Shown: positions 25,846 through 35,529 of the stretch, piece by piece
How the letters are laid out: each line of letters starts with the position of its first letter
How positions within the stretch are numbered: the first letter of the stretch is position 1
Source of the DNA: CAZOAR01 sp964577985
Lineage (GTDB): Bacteria; Gemmatimonadota; CAZMKB01; CAZNLH01
Length of the DNA: 64,000 nt
Assembly (NCBI GenBank): GCA_964577985.1
Contig: CAZOAR010000005.1
Coordinates: 12,717 to 76,716, forward strand
Direction of reading: 5' to 3'
Translations under genes and position numbers: made by a program
Notes under the pieces: model-generated
Seen by the model: the letters and a program-made list of their open reading frames with translations, nothing else
The model's database searches: none
Told to the model about the DNA's origin: nothing

Positions 25846-28206
25846 TCAGGCGCGATAGATCTTCACCGGAGTAGTCTGCCATGAAGGCAGGCCAGTCCGT
25901 TTTTCATACTCTTTTTCGACAACGTCCATAACATTGGCCCCGACATCCGACCACGTACCAACCTTATGTCCCAGACCGGCAGGCACAGACACGACTCCTT
26001 CGACAATCCCCGGACGCACATTCGCTCTGAGCTTTATCTTTCCTCTCTTCGACTCTACCCAGACTGAATCACCGTTCTTCACGCCGAACCTGTCGGCCGT
26101 GACGGGATTGACCTCCACCCATCCGTCCCAGAGTAGTTGAGCCATCGGCCCGCTCGATTCGATCACCCATGGGATCTTTCCACCCTCTCCCCCATCGATC
26201 CGGGACATCCGAAACGGGACGAGCAGGAGCGGATAATCTATCTCACTCCTGATCTCGGTACCTTCATGATGCGGCATGGAAGCAAGCTCATTCCCCTCGA
26301 GCTCTCCGAGTTCTGGAATGTAGAAGTGAATTTTCCTGTCGTCGTTACCGCAAACAGCGTCCCAGTTGTCCCAGTCAACGAAAGGATCACACCAGCCTCC
26401 CCTGTCAACCAGGTTCTTCCAGAAGTCGTCGAAGCCCACCCTCGATCTGATCCACCATCCCCTCTCCTCCAGGCTGCCCAGGAGCTTCTTCTCAAACGGT
26501 CGGTCCAGGATCATCCCCCGCTTCGATTCGAAAAGCCCTCGCGCGCGGTATTCAAGGAGTCCTTTCATGTCAGAGGCCGGAAGATCCGCCGCGGCACTTT
26601 CATCCAGTTCCTTTGTGAGTTTCAGAATGATGTCTCCACAGTTCCTCGTGTCGTAAGAGGGGGACACCACCGGCTTGACAAGCCCCCAGATTGGAAACGG
26701 AAATGTGGGGGGTGAAATAACATCGTCCCAGCTCTCCAGGAATACATGGTCGGGCAGTACCAGGTCGGCGTACTGGGTCGTCTCATCCTGGAATGACGCA
26801 AAGCTGACGACGAAAGGTACTTTCTTGAGTGCCTCCTCGAAGGCATCATTGTTTGCCTGCGCAAAGATCGGATTAGTCTTGTAGACGAAGAGGAGGTCCA
26901 CGCCCTTTGTCGATCCCCACAAGACCCTTTCCGGGAATTTATCGATGCGACGATCAGCGGAATCGAACGCTACGCCTCCCTCGGCTATATAACTGGATAC
27001 CTGGCGGCCTGGGGGAATCGATTGATTCAATGGCGTCAGGGGAAGATCTCTCTGAACGGTTATTCCGCCACTTTTATTCACGCTCCCACCCAGCAGGTTC
27101 AGCACGTGAACAGCCATGAGAGAGTACAGGCCATTCTTGTTGTAGCTGGCCATGTAATCTCCCACCGCGACTGCGGAGTCAGCCTTGCCGAATTCCTTAC
27201 CGAGTCTGATAATGGTCTCTTCTTCCACACCCGTAATGCGCGACACTTCTTCCGGGTAATACAACTGGAGAATGAGATCCTTGAGGCCGACGTGACTTAT
27301 GCCGTCATCATCGATCCAGTTGTCGAAACCCGTGGTCCTGAGCGATACGAAGTCGCGATCATAGAGTTCTTCCTTGATCAGGACATACGCCATCCCAAGC
27401 GCCATCGCACCATAACTGCCCGGGTTCACGGGCACCCATTCACCTGCCTGTGCACCTGTATTCGAGAGCCGATGCTCGAATTGTACAAGGTTGCCACGCT
27501 GGTCGGCACTGCCACCCATGTTGCTTCCATATGCCGTCTGGGCCTGAAGAGGACACCACCACGCATTGAGCAGGTCCGCACCAAATGAGAATATGATATC
27601 GCTCGACTCGAAGTCGAAGGCCGGATATCTCGGGATCCCGTGGACGAGGTTGAAAACATGAGGATAGGCATCTATTGCGTCGTCCAGGTAGACTTCAGCG
27701 CCCTCGCCGAAGGATCTCATCAGGATATGGATAAGGTCCGCTTTCGTTCCTCTCGCGGCTCCGGAAAGAAAAGCGACTCCACTGCCGTCACCCGCGCTCT
27801 TGTACGGCGCGATCTTTTCATTCAGGAGGGCAAACCCCTCTTCCCAACTGATTTCACGCCATTTGCCGCTCCCCTTTTCTCCATCCCGTGCCATAGGTCC
27901 TTTCAAGCGATCAGGGTTGTACAGGTGCTGGATACCAGCCATGCCGGAAGGACATACGCCCCCTCTGTTGATCGGGTTGAAGGTACTCCCCTTGATGCCT
28001 ACGAGAGATCCATCGACTACCCTGCAGTTAATCCCGCATCCCCCGGGACAGAGCGTACATGTGCTGTTTGTCAGCTGTTCGATTCCAGGCGTCCAGCCAG
28101 GATCAGCGTCTCCAGGATTCCCTTGAGATCCGGGCGCCATTTCGAAGGGAACGGCAAGCCCCCCGACGGCACTTCCAAGTATTCTTACAAATTCTCTTCT
28201 CTTCAT
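25846..28206 (-). CDS. qrcB: Molybdopterin oxidoreductase-family catalytic-type subunit (QrcB-like)
   Basis: A 786-residue protein with a twin-arginine signal (RREFVRILG) and an N-terminal FeS motif CTLCPGGCGINC with a fourth cysteine in RGGVCPSG near residue 86. The DMSO-reductase fold follows, with NPDRLKGPMARDG, IIFSFGADLLNAWW and a C-terminal cofactor-fold domain. In Qrc and alternative complex III this subunit often lacks a working molybdenum site; by eye I cannot tell whether a cofactor is bound here. It lies between the pentaheme cytochrome and the FeS subunit, in the order qrcA-B-C-D. Confidence 0.88.
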   Translation of the reverse strand: MKRREFVRILGSAVGGLAVPFEMAPGSQGNPGDADPGWTPGIEQLTNSTCTLCPGGCGINCRVVDGSLVGIKGSTFNPINRGGVCPSGMAGIQHLYNPDRLKGPMARDGEKGSGKWREISWEEGFALLNEKIAPYKSAGDGSGVAFLSGAARGTKADLIHILMRSFGEGAEVYLDDAIDAYPHVFNLVHGIPRYPAFDFESSDIIFSFGADLLNAWWCPLQAQTAYGSNMGGSADQRGNLVQFEHRLSNTGAQAGEWVPVNPGSYGAMALGMAYVLIKEELYDRDFVSLRTTGFDNWIDDDGISHVGLKDLILQLYYPEEVSRITGVEEETIIRLGKEFGKADSAVAVGDYMASYNKNGLYSLMAVHVLNLLGGSVNKSGGITVQRDLPLTPLNQSIPPGRQVSSYIAEGGVAFDSADRRIDKFPERVLWGSTKGVDLLFVYKTNPIFAQANNDAFEEALKKVPFVVSFASFQDETTQYADLVLPDHVFLESWDDVISPPTFPFPIWGLVKPVVSPSYDTRNCGDIILKLTKELDESAAADLPASDMKGLLEYRARGLFESKRGMILDRPFEKKLLGSLEERGWWIRSRVGFDDFWKNLVDRGGWCDPFVDWDNWDAVCGNDDRKIHFYIPELGELEGNELASMPHHEGTEIRSEIDYPLLLVPFRMSRIDGGEGGKIPWVIESSGPMAQLLWDGWVEVNPVTADRFGVKNGDSVWVESKRGKIKLRANVRPGIVEGVVSVPAGLGHKVGTWSDVGANVMDVVEKEYEKRTGLPSWQTTPVKIYRA

Positions 28207-28252
28207 TGTCCCGTCTGACCTGTTTTAGAGAATCTTTAAGCAGTCCCTTGTC

Positions 28253-28759
28253 TCATCTGTGACACGCCACGCAGTCGGTTGTCACGTCGAGCTCAATATG
28301 GCAGTCGATACAGAAGTTCATATCTATCTTCACCAACGGTCGCTCAGGCGGTGAAACAGTGGTGGCGATACCTCCGTGGCATCCCTCACACGGGAGTTCC
28401 GCTATCGCCACGTGCCTTCTGTGCGAATAATAGACATGATCCGCCAGCCGAAACAGCTTCCTGAAATGAAGTCCCTCGCCCGCCTCGATCATAGACACGA
28501 GTTTCTGCTCTTCCGGGCTGTCTGTCATTGGTTCTTCATGACACGTCCCGCACACCTCTTCATCAGGAAGTCCTGAGTGCCGGTGCTCCATGAAGTATTG
28601 ATGACACTCGATGCACTCCAGGCCAACATCTTCGGTGTGGAGCTTATGATTAAAGGCGATTGGCTGGGTCATTCCCGGTTCACGGGAAAAAATGGTGTAC
28701 AACGCACCGAGAACGATCAGGCAGATTACTACGACTACGGCTGTACCAGACTTCTTCAT
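28253..28759 (-). CDS. qrcA: Membrane-anchored pentaheme cytochrome c (QrcA-like)
   Basis: The 168-residue product has an N-terminal membrane anchor (residues 6-24) and five CxxCH sites: CIECH, CGTCH, CEGCH, CIDCH and CVACH, with paired histidines such as FNHKLHTED and YSHRRHV. This is the cytochrome c7/c3-like fold of ActA and QrcA. It begins the second redox module, after an intergenic hairpin, and is closely similar in layout to the ActA-like gene at 35530-36048. QrcA receives electrons from periplasmic cytochromes in sulfate reducers; the direction of flow here is not known. Confidence 0.9.
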   Translation of the reverse strand: MKKSGTAVVVVICLIVLGALYTIFSREPGMTQPIAFNHKLHTEDVGLECIECHQYFMEHRHSGLPDEEVCGTCHEEPMTDSPEEQKLVSMIEAGEGLHFRKLFRLADHVYYSHRRHVAIAELPCEGCHGGIATTVSPPERPLVKIDMNFCIDCHIELDVTTDCVACHR

Positions 28760-28834
28760 TTGTTGCAGGGTAATTCAAAATGGTTATACTGTGCCGGTAA
28801 TCGACACTGCACAGGACGATCAGCCACTATTTTG

Positions 28835-28868
28835 CCAGCCTGGTATCTATCGGGGGGGGGCAGGCTGG
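28835..28868 (-). terminator. Stem-loop between the act and qrc-like gene sets
   Basis: CCAGCCTG (28835-28842) and CAGGCTGG (28861-28868) form an 8-bp stem around an 18-base loop with a long run of G (C on the transcribed strand). It follows actF by 58 bases in the direction of transcription. No T-run follows, so termination would be weak or Rho-dependent. It marks a likely boundary between the alternative complex III operon and the Qrc-like operon. Confidence 0.45.
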
Positions 28869-28925
28869 GAACAATCTAAGCTGGACGATCAAAGAAATCA
28901 AATGGTTTTTTCAACACACCTCGAT

Positions 28926-30176
28926 TCAACTTCCTCCGACATCTTCCGCGTTCCGGGGAAGGATGGGAAATCTCTCCATGACGGCCACGAAAACCAGAAC
29001 AAATGCCGACAAGAAAGCCAGTGTCACAAGCAACTCCGGCAGACCGAGGGGCGCATTGCCGCCATGCCAGAGCGTGGGGACAACCAGGATATACCTCTCG
29101 ATCCACATTCCCGCCAGGACAAGGCACGCGACAGCCAGCAAAGAACGGGGATTCTTTTTCACTGCACCGCTGAGGAGAATCAGAAAAGGCAGCCCGAAAC
29201 AACTCGCCAGGATTGTCAGCGAAAATGGGAGCCACTGCGCTTCCTTTGTCCTCTCGACAACAAATGAGATCTCTTCCGGGAGGTTTCCATACCATATCAC
29301 CAGATACTGAGACCAGAAGAAATCCAGCGCTATGAGGCAGAAAACGAACAGCATGACACCGAGATCACTCAGGTGGGACTCTGTAACAAAGGCTCGCAAC
29401 TTGTACTTATGGCAGACGAGAATCACGCCTATGGTAATGCCTGCGATTCCCAGATAGAGGTTTGTCATAAAATAGTACGCACCGAAGAGCGTACTGTACC
29501 AGTACGGATCGAGAGACATCACAAAATCATAGCCTATCAGCGAATAGACGACGGCGTAAACGAACAGAATCAACGGGGAGATCCATCTCAGTTTTTCCTC
29601 AGACCTCCTCCTCTCTTCTTCATATCCCCGCCACCCTTCCGTCATCTTCTTCATGATCCAACCGCCACGAATATTCTTCTTCTCCATCATGAGACCGACA
29701 TCGGGACGAAAGGAGTGATAAAGAAAGATGAAATTGAATATATTGATCGCCAGAAAATTGACATTATGTCGCACAAACAGATGTGTCAGGTTCAGCCACG
29801 CGGTCTTGCCGACGACAGGCTCTCCTGCCCACGAAAAAATGACATCGCCCCCCATAAAGAGTATGAGGAAAAGGACCAGGGCGATTGGAGAGAAAAGAGA
29901 CATCCCCTCCATGATATGCTGGATGTTCCTTCCCCACTTGCCGTTGGTCGTCCTGATAAGCGCGGATACCGTTACCCCTGCCTGGGACAGGCCCGACCAG
30001 AAGAGGAGGTTGACCAGGTAGATCTGCCATATCCGCAACTCCCCATTCTGGAGCGCTCCATACAAGAATAACCCGACCCCCGGTACCATCAGGAGAAACA
30101 GGAGATTCTTAAACTTCTGGGAAACCTCTCCGCTGCAATCGAAAAAGACCCTTTCCTGGTGCCGGCTATTGGCCAT
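28926..30176 (-). CDS. actF: Alternative complex III subunit ActF (NrfD-type membrane protein)
   Basis: A 416-residue protein with about ten membrane helices, including LLFWSGLSQAGVTVSALIRTTNGKWGR, LDPYWYSTLFGAYYFMTNLYLGIAG and WIERYILVVPTLWHGG, the pattern of ActF. ActF is the second NrfD-like membrane subunit of the quinol:cytochrome c/oxidase oxidoreductase that replaces the bc1 complex. Its start overlaps actE by 11 bases. The gene order actA-B-C-D-E-F is complete and in the standard sequence. Confidence 0.92.
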   Translation of the reverse strand: MANSRHQERVFFDCSGEVSQKFKNLLFLLMVPGVGLFLYGALQNGELRIWQIYLVNLLFWSGLSQAGVTVSALIRTTNGKWGRNIQHIMEGMSLFSPIALVLFLILFMGGDVIFSWAGEPVVGKTAWLNLTHLFVRHNVNFLAINIFNFIFLYHSFRPDVGLMMEKKNIRGGWIMKKMTEGWRGYEEERRRSEEKLRWISPLILFVYAVVYSLIGYDFVMSLDPYWYSTLFGAYYFMTNLYLGIAGITIGVILVCHKYKLRAFVTESHLSDLGVMLFVFCLIALDFFWSQYLVIWYGNLPEEISFVVERTKEAQWLPFSLTILASCFGLPFLILLSGAVKKNPRSLLAVACLVLAGMWIERYILVVPTLWHGGNAPLGLPELLVTLAFLSAFVLVFVAVMERFPILPRNAEDVGGS

Positions 30177-30690
30177 GGTTGCTCTGCAGCCTCCTCAAGT
30201 GATCGATCACGAGCCAGCGCTCCCGGGGAGCGATTTCCTCCCTGTAACCCGGCATATTAATTCCACCATCCACGATCAAGAGGTAGATATCCTCGTCCGG
30301 GTAATCGTCAACGTAGTCCTGCTCCGTCAGATCGGGAGTAAAAAAATCGTCGGTCATCTCCTTCCCTGTTGCGTCCAGGCCGTGACAGACCGAGCAGAAC
30401 TGGTTGAAGAGCGCTTCACCCTCCTCAGCCGACCCCGCCCTGGAGGCCGGCCTGTCCGGAACGACGTATTCCTCCTCCTCTCCCGGTAGAGCCGCAAGCT
30501 CTCCACCTTCTACCGGCAGCGTGTTCTCGGGGTATTCGAGGGCACCATCCTGGTATTGAGGCCCCGGGGAATCGTACATATTCCTGGCCCACGGCCATCC
30601 ATCTTTCGGCTCACAGCCACCGAGGAGGAGTACCCCCGCATAAGCCGTCAGGAGAATCATCTTACAGCAGACGTGTTTCAACCGCTCCAT
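30166..30690 (-). CDS. actE: Alternative complex III monoheme cytochrome ActE
   Basis: A 174-residue lipoprotein: LLLGGC is the lipobox near residue 26, and an acidic linker leads to one heme site CSVCHG near residue 98. The rest is a class I cytochrome c with the sixth-ligand region DGGINMPGYREEIAPRERW. ActE accepts electrons from the complex and hands them to soluble carriers or an oxidase. The ATG chosen overlaps actD by 29 bases and keeps a basic n-region; an ATG at 30660, right after the actD stop, is possible but leaves a poor signal. Confidence 0.9.
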   Translation of the reverse strand: MERLKHVCCKMILLTAYAGVLLLGGCEPKDGWPWARNMYDSPGPQYQDGALEYPENTLPVEGGELAALPGEEEEYVVPDRPASRAGSAEEGEALFNQFCSVCHGLDATGKEMTDDFFTPDLTEQDYVDDYPDEDIYLLIVDGGINMPGYREEIAPRERWLVIDHLRRLQSNHGQ

Positions 30691-31165
30691 TCCTTTCCAT
30701 TACAGCCTTTGACTCCTTCATCCCGGTGTCGCTTCCTCCAACCGACACACCCAGCCTGTCAGCAGAGAAGGAAGGATCATATGTCGAACTGACTTTCGAG
30801 CTGGAGATGGGAGATATGGTAAAATAACCTATCGCGGTAAGCAGCGTCGAGAAAAGTATTGTAAGTTCAAAAGCAATAATCAGATAGGGCGGAATCGAAA
30901 TCAGGGGTTTACCCCCGACCACCATAGAATACTCCTCCGTGCAACGGACCGTCAGCCAGGCCCCGAACCCGAACCCGAGCAGACCACCCAACAGTGTAAG
31001 GTACCTGATGGGGCTCTGCTTTTCAGCAAGAATCTCTTCCACCTCATGATAGGCAGCAGGAGTGAATGTTACGATATCCTCCATACCGGCGCTCTTCAAC
31101 TCCCGGAGGGTAGTGACGAACGAATCATAGTCATCGAATACGCCAAGTATTCTTGAGTCATTCAT
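30662..31165 (-). CDS. actD: Alternative complex III subunit ActD (DUF3341)
   Basis: A 167-residue protein with a soluble N-terminal half (ILGVFDDYDSFVTTLRELKSAGMEDIVTFTPAAYHEVEE, quoted here by its ends ILGVF and YHEVEE) and two membrane helices, the second starting PPYLIIAFELTILFSTLL. This is the DUF3341 family, subunit D of alternative complex III. The ATG at 31165 overlaps the actC stop by four bases, which favours it over the longer frame starting at 31231. It carries no cofactor and is thought to help hold the membrane subunits together. Confidence 0.92.
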   Translation of the reverse strand: MNDSRILGVFDDYDSFVTTLRELKSAGMEDIVTFTPAAYHEVEEILAEKQSPIRYLTLLGGLLGFGFGAWLTVRCTEEYSMVVGGKPLISIPPYLIIAFELTILFSTLLTAIGYFTISPISSSKVSSTYDPSFSADRLGVSVGGSDTGMKESKAVMERNGAVETRLL

Positions 31166-32502
31166 CGTTCGACCTCCCTGCTTCTGCGGGGTTTGAGAAG
31201 GCTTTCCTTCATCTCCGTGATCGATACACATGGGAAGTTCTTTATGAAAAGGAGGAAAAGAAAGAAAAACCAGCTGAATGAGCCAATGGTAATTCCCACC
31301 TCCACGAGACTCACCTTGTAGTTGCCCCAGGTAAAGGGAATAAATGCGTGGCCAAGTGAGGTAACGATGATCACAAACCTCTCAGACCACATACCGATGT
31401 TGATAAGAACGGCAATTATAACCAGTGCGACCAGGTTCCTTCTCACCGCTTTTATGATAAAGAGCAGCGGGGCGACCGCGTTGAAGAGGAGCATGATCCA
31501 CATGAACGAGGCGTAGTCTCCGAAGAGTCTGTACATATAGACGGACTGCTCGAACTGGTTGCCGCTGTACCAGGCCATGCCGAACTCAGTGACGTACGCG
31601 TACCCTACGATCAGGCCTGTCAGTATTATGAGCTTGGCCAGATTCTCGAAGTGATCCCTTGTGATAAAGTCATGCAGCTTGAAGATGTGCCTGAGCGGGA
31701 TCAGTATGATGAGGACCATGGCCAGTCCAGAGTGTATGGCACCAGCAACGAAATAAGGAGCGAAAATCGTACTGTGCCAACCGGGGAGAACCCCCATCGC
31801 GAAGTCCCACGATACGATGCTATGGACAGATATTACAAGTGGTGTCGCAAGGGCAGCGAAAAAGGCGTATGCGCGGGTATAATGCTTCCACTGCCTGTTT
31901 GTCCCTTTCCAGGAGAGGGAGAGGACACCGTAGAGTTTCCTGCGCAGACCCTTGTAGTGGTCCCGGTAGACCGCGAGGTCCGGCATCAGACCGAGCAGCA
32001 GGAACATGCTGCTGACCGCAAGATACGTGAGGACAGCGAAGACATCCCAGCAGAGGGGTGATCGGAAATTCGGATAGAGAAATCGTTCGTTCGGATATGG
32101 CAAAAGCCAGTAGAAGCGCCACACCCTGCCGAGATGGATAAGAGGGAAAAGACCCGCCGTAAGGACGGCGAAGACCGTCATCGCCTCCGCGCTCCGGTAT
32201 ATAGCGGTTCTCCACTTCGCTCGAGCCAGGAAGAGAATAGCAGATATCAGGGTGCCCGAGTGCGCTATCCCTACCCAGAAAACGAAGTTCGTGATATAGA
32301 GTCCCCAGCCCACCGGGTTGTTCAGCCCGGTAACACCCATCCCGTAATAGATCTGCAGCCACCATGAATATCCACCGATAGCGCAGCCGACGACGGTCAT
32401 GAAGAGGGCTATGTAATACGAACGTCCCGGCCGGTTGATCGTACGCATGAGCTGCTCGTCGACGGACTGATATGTCAGTTGTTGTGGCTCTTGTTCAGCC
32501 AA
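31162..32502 (-). CDS. actC: Alternative complex III quinol-oxidising membrane subunit ActC
   Basis: The 446-residue product has ten membrane helices of the NrfD/PsrC superfamily. Segments such as WVGIAHSGTLISAILFL, LPGWHSTIFAPYFVAGAIHSGLAM and WSERFVIIVTSLGHAFIPFTWG align with the paralogue at 23742-25103, showing that the two loci share ancestry. ActC carries the quinol site of the complex. It overlaps actB by 8 bases upstream and actD by 4 bases downstream. Confidence 0.94.
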   Translation of the reverse strand: MAEQEPQQLTYQSVDEQLMRTINRPGRSYYIALFMTVVGCAIGGYSWWLQIYYGMGVTGLNNPVGWGLYITNFVFWVGIAHSGTLISAILFLARAKWRTAIYRSAEAMTVFAVLTAGLFPLIHLGRVWRFYWLLPYPNERFLYPNFRSPLCWDVFAVLTYLAVSSMFLLLGLMPDLAVYRDHYKGLRRKLYGVLSLSWKGTNRQWKHYTRAYAFFAALATPLVISVHSIVSWDFAMGVLPGWHSTIFAPYFVAGAIHSGLAMVLIILIPLRHIFKLHDFITRDHFENLAKLIILTGLIVGYAYVTEFGMAWYSGNQFEQSVYMYRLFGDYASFMWIMLLFNAVAPLLFIIKAVRRNLVALVIIAVLINIGMWSERFVIIVTSLGHAFIPFTWGNYKVSLVEVGITIGSFSWFFFLFLLFIKNFPCVSITEMKESLLKPRRSREVER

Positions 32503-35500
32503 TGTACTCCCTTCCAGATATCTTTTTCAAATACGTAACAGACGGTTTTGTGTTGATATGTTCAAGAATCTTGTATCCCCTCGCGTCCCGCGACTTCCGG
32601 GAGACGGCGGAGTCTGGATCCTTGAGATCTCCGAAAGTAATGGCACCTGTGGGACATGTCTGGCTGCAGGCTGTGATGATCTCGCCGTCCCTGATCGGTC
32701 TCTTCTCATCCTTCGCCTTTCCCCTGGCTGCTGCGATTCTCTGCACACAGAAAGAACATTTCTCCATCACGCCCTTGGAGCGAACAGTCACGTTGGGATT
32801 GAGTTGTTGATTGAGTGGTTCAGGGAACTTGTAGGCAAACCAGTTGAAACGTCTGACGGCATAAGGACAGTTATTCGCGCAGTAGCGTGTACCCACGCAT
32901 CGGTTGTATATCTGAGCGTTCAGACCTTCTGGTGTATGGTAAGTGGCATAGACCGGGCATACGGTCTCGCATGGTGCGTTATCGCATTGCTGGCAGAGCA
33001 TGGGAACGAAGACTACTTCATCGGGCTGACCCTTCGTATAGTATCGCTCTACCCTCATCCAGGTCATTTCTCTCCCTTTGGCGTATTGTTCCCTCCCGAC
33101 CACCGGGATGTTATTCTCGGCGTAACATGCAGTCACGCAGGCACCACACCCATTGCAGGCATTCAGGTCGATCACCATCCCCCACCTGTGTCGCGGGTGA
33201 TCGTGCGGGCTCAACAATTCCTCGAACTCTTCCTCATCGTCGTGCGGGAGTTCATGTTGTTCCTCCCTTGTCAGATCCCTCAGCGCCCCCAGACCTATAA
33301 CCCCTGCAATCCCGCGCCCCTCATCGTAGGGGTTGCCCTCCGGTGTCGGGAGATCGTCCCGCCTGCCCGTCTTTTCGAGTTTCACATTAACCGTCAGATA
33401 GGCTTCCTGCCCTGACATTTCATCGAACGACCATGGAAGAAGCCTCACGGGGTTCACTCCGATCTTGTCCTGGAACTTACCGTATCTGGTGTGCCCCTGC
33501 CCCATGGAAACAGCCACGACATCCCCCTGCAGCCGACGGGACACATGCGCGGGTCCGTCGATGGAGGAATAAGGGGATGCGACCTTCAACACATCGCCTG
33601 TCTCCACACCCATCCGCTCAGCCATCGTCCTTGAGACCTCGATGTAATTCCCCCATACGTTCTGCAGCATAGGGTCCTGAAGCTCCTGCAACCACGGTTT
33701 GTTCGCTCCCCTGCCATCGTAATGGATCTGTGAAGGATATACCACCATGGTGGCGCTCTCTTTATCCTCCGTTTCATCACGGGATTGCCGCGATTGGACC
33801 TCGTCGATGGACTCTATCAACGGCCCCCTCCAGGCGAAGGATGACGCCCTTGCCGCCAGCCGTACCGAATGAGATTCCAGGGACTCGAAATGCCCTCCCT
33901 TCCTCAGGGCGTCCTCCCAGAACGTCCTGAACGGTTTCCCTGGCTCGACGGCCCTCGCGATCCCACGCCAGGCATCTACTATGAACTCGTAATAGCTCCC
34001 GAATCCGGCGAGCCTGGAGGAAACATTGCCCGCTGTGCGAGACAGCTCAATCAATACCTCGCCGAAATGCTTCGAATCGCCCAGAGGCCTCACAACCGGT
34101 TGCATGAGGCCGCGGACACCGCCCCTGGGAGAACAGTCTCCCCACGACTCCATCGGCGCATGGATAGGGAGCAGATAGTCGCAGAGCTCAGTCGTCTCAT
34201 TGAAAACGTCGGAACAGCAGACAACCGTCTCAACCTTATCGAGCGCCCCGACCAGGTTGGAGGACGAAGGAACAGAATACGCAGGGTTTACACCATAGAA
34301 GAGGGCCAGGCTGATATCGCCCCGGGACATTTCATCTACGATGAGCGAAAAATCTCTCGCGTTGTTTCTCCTGGGATAGGGACCTCTACCGGGGACTTTG
34401 ATTCTTTCGCCATAGTTGCCGAGAAAATAGTTGAGGATGTTAATGGAGATGATGTTTTCAGTCGCATTGGTGCCGCTCGATTCCACTCCCCCTGGAAGGA
34501 TCACGCTTCTTCTGGAACCTGCCACGACCCGGGCCAGATCCCGCAGGCGATCCTCCGTAACACCCGTTGCCTCATAGACCATCCCGGGGTCGAAGCCCCC
34601 CGCCAACTTTTCAATGGCCTTCCCGGTACCGGCTGAAGGGCCCTGTCTGAGGTTCTCCTCAAGCATCACCCTGATCATCCCCATAGCGATCGCCCCATAG
34701 CCACCGGGTTTGATCATCACTGTCTCATCAGCATTCGCTGCCGTCAGGGATTGTCTGGAACCGACACAGAGCAGTCTGCCGATCTCCCCCTCGCCGTATG
34801 TACGCATCCTGGCGAAACCAGAGGCGTACTCGACCGGTGATATCCAGGTCTCCAGGAAATCCGCCCCGAAAGAGACTATCAGGTCTGCATCTTCGAGCCT
34901 GTATACGGGCAATGACTTGCGATCGAAGCAAAACTCATTCGCCTTTTCGATAGATTCGTACGAGATTGGCTCGTATTCGACCAGCCTGACTCCCGGATTC
35001 TCTTCCGCCCAGGTGTCCAGAAGCACCGACAGAGAAGAAGGAAGATGAGGTGTAATCATGACAACCCGGTCAAGGGCGTCGGTCTTTTTCAACTCGATCA
35101 GCTTGTCGCTCAATTGACCAAGAGCCAGGGCCCATGTGACCGATTCGAGACTGCCTCCGTCTCCTCTCTTGAGAGGCTCCCCCGGCCTGTCGGGGTTGTA
35201 TAATCCCTGGAGTGCCGCCTGCCCTCTGGCGCAAAGAGCGCCCTTATTGATCGGATGCAGAGGATTGCCCTCCACCTTTATCGGCCGTCCCTCCATGCAT
35301 CCCACCACTATCCCGCATCCGGCCGGGCATTCATGACAGACCGACGCGAACCATGTCACAACACCCGGGGTGAGCTCCTGCTGAGGAGTAAGGTGCGATA
35401 CGATGCGCTTTACGGGATCATTGTTACAGGCCAGCAGGCTCGCGATTCCCGCGCCACCCATCGCCTTGATGAAAGATCTTCTGTTAAGGCTGAACTCCAT
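32495..35500 (-). CDS. actB: Alternative complex III subunit ActB (molybdopterin-type and FeS domains fused)
   Basis: A 1001-residue fusion. The N-terminus has a twin-arginine signal, NRRSFIKAMGG. Residues about 40-730 are the molybdopterin-oxidoreductase fold with an FeS motif CHECPAGCGIVV and a fourth cysteine in NKGALCARG. Residues about 790-1000 are a four-cluster ferredoxin: CNGCGACVTAC, CQQCDNAPCETVC, CVGTRYCANNC and CSFCVQR with CSQTCPTG. In the third site the second cysteine is threonine (CVGT), which fits the [3Fe-4S] cluster known in ActB. The ATG at 35500 has GGAG 6 bases upstream; the longer frame adds unrelated sequence. Confidence 0.95.
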   Translation of the reverse strand: MEFSLNRRSFIKAMGGAGIASLLACNNDPVKRIVSHLTPQQELTPGVVTWFASVCHECPAGCGIVVGCMEGRPIKVEGNPLHPINKGALCARGQAALQGLYNPDRPGEPLKRGDGGSLESVTWALALGQLSDKLIELKKTDALDRVVMITPHLPSSLSVLLDTWAEENPGVRLVEYEPISYESIEKANEFCFDRKSLPVYRLEDADLIVSFGADFLETWISPVEYASGFARMRTYGEGEIGRLLCVGSRQSLTAANADETVMIKPGGYGAIAMGMIRVMLEENLRQGPSAGTGKAIEKLAGGFDPGMVYEATGVTEDRLRDLARVVAGSRRSVILPGGVESSGTNATENIISINILNYFLGNYGERIKVPGRGPYPRRNNARDFSLIVDEMSRGDISLALFYGVNPAYSVPSSSNLVGALDKVETVVCCSDVFNETTELCDYLLPIHAPMESWGDCSPRGGVRGLMQPVVRPLGDSKHFGEVLIELSRTAGNVSSRLAGFGSYYEFIVDAWRGIARAVEPGKPFRTFWEDALRKGGHFESLESHSVRLAARASSFAWRGPLIESIDEVQSRQSRDETEDKESATMVVYPSQIHYDGRGANKPWLQELQDPMLQNVWGNYIEVSRTMAERMGVETGDVLKVASPYSSIDGPAHVSRRLQGDVVAVSMGQGHTRYGKFQDKIGVNPVRLLPWSFDEMSGQEAYLTVNVKLEKTGRRDDLPTPEGNPYDEGRGIAGVIGLGALRDLTREEQHELPHDDEEEFEELLSPHDHPRHRWGMVIDLNACNGCGACVTACYAENNIPVVGREQYAKGREMTWMRVERYYTKGQPDEVVFVPMLCQQCDNAPCETVCPVYATYHTPEGLNAQIYNRCVGTRYCANNCPYAVRRFNWFAYKFPEPLNQQLNPNVTVRSKGVMEKCSFCVQRIAAARGKAKDEKRPIRDGEIITACSQTCPTGAITFGDLKDPDSAVSRKSRDARGYKILEHINTKPSVTYLKKISGREYIG

Positions 35501-35529
35501 CAGAATCTCCGCCAGTGATTGCCCGCCAC

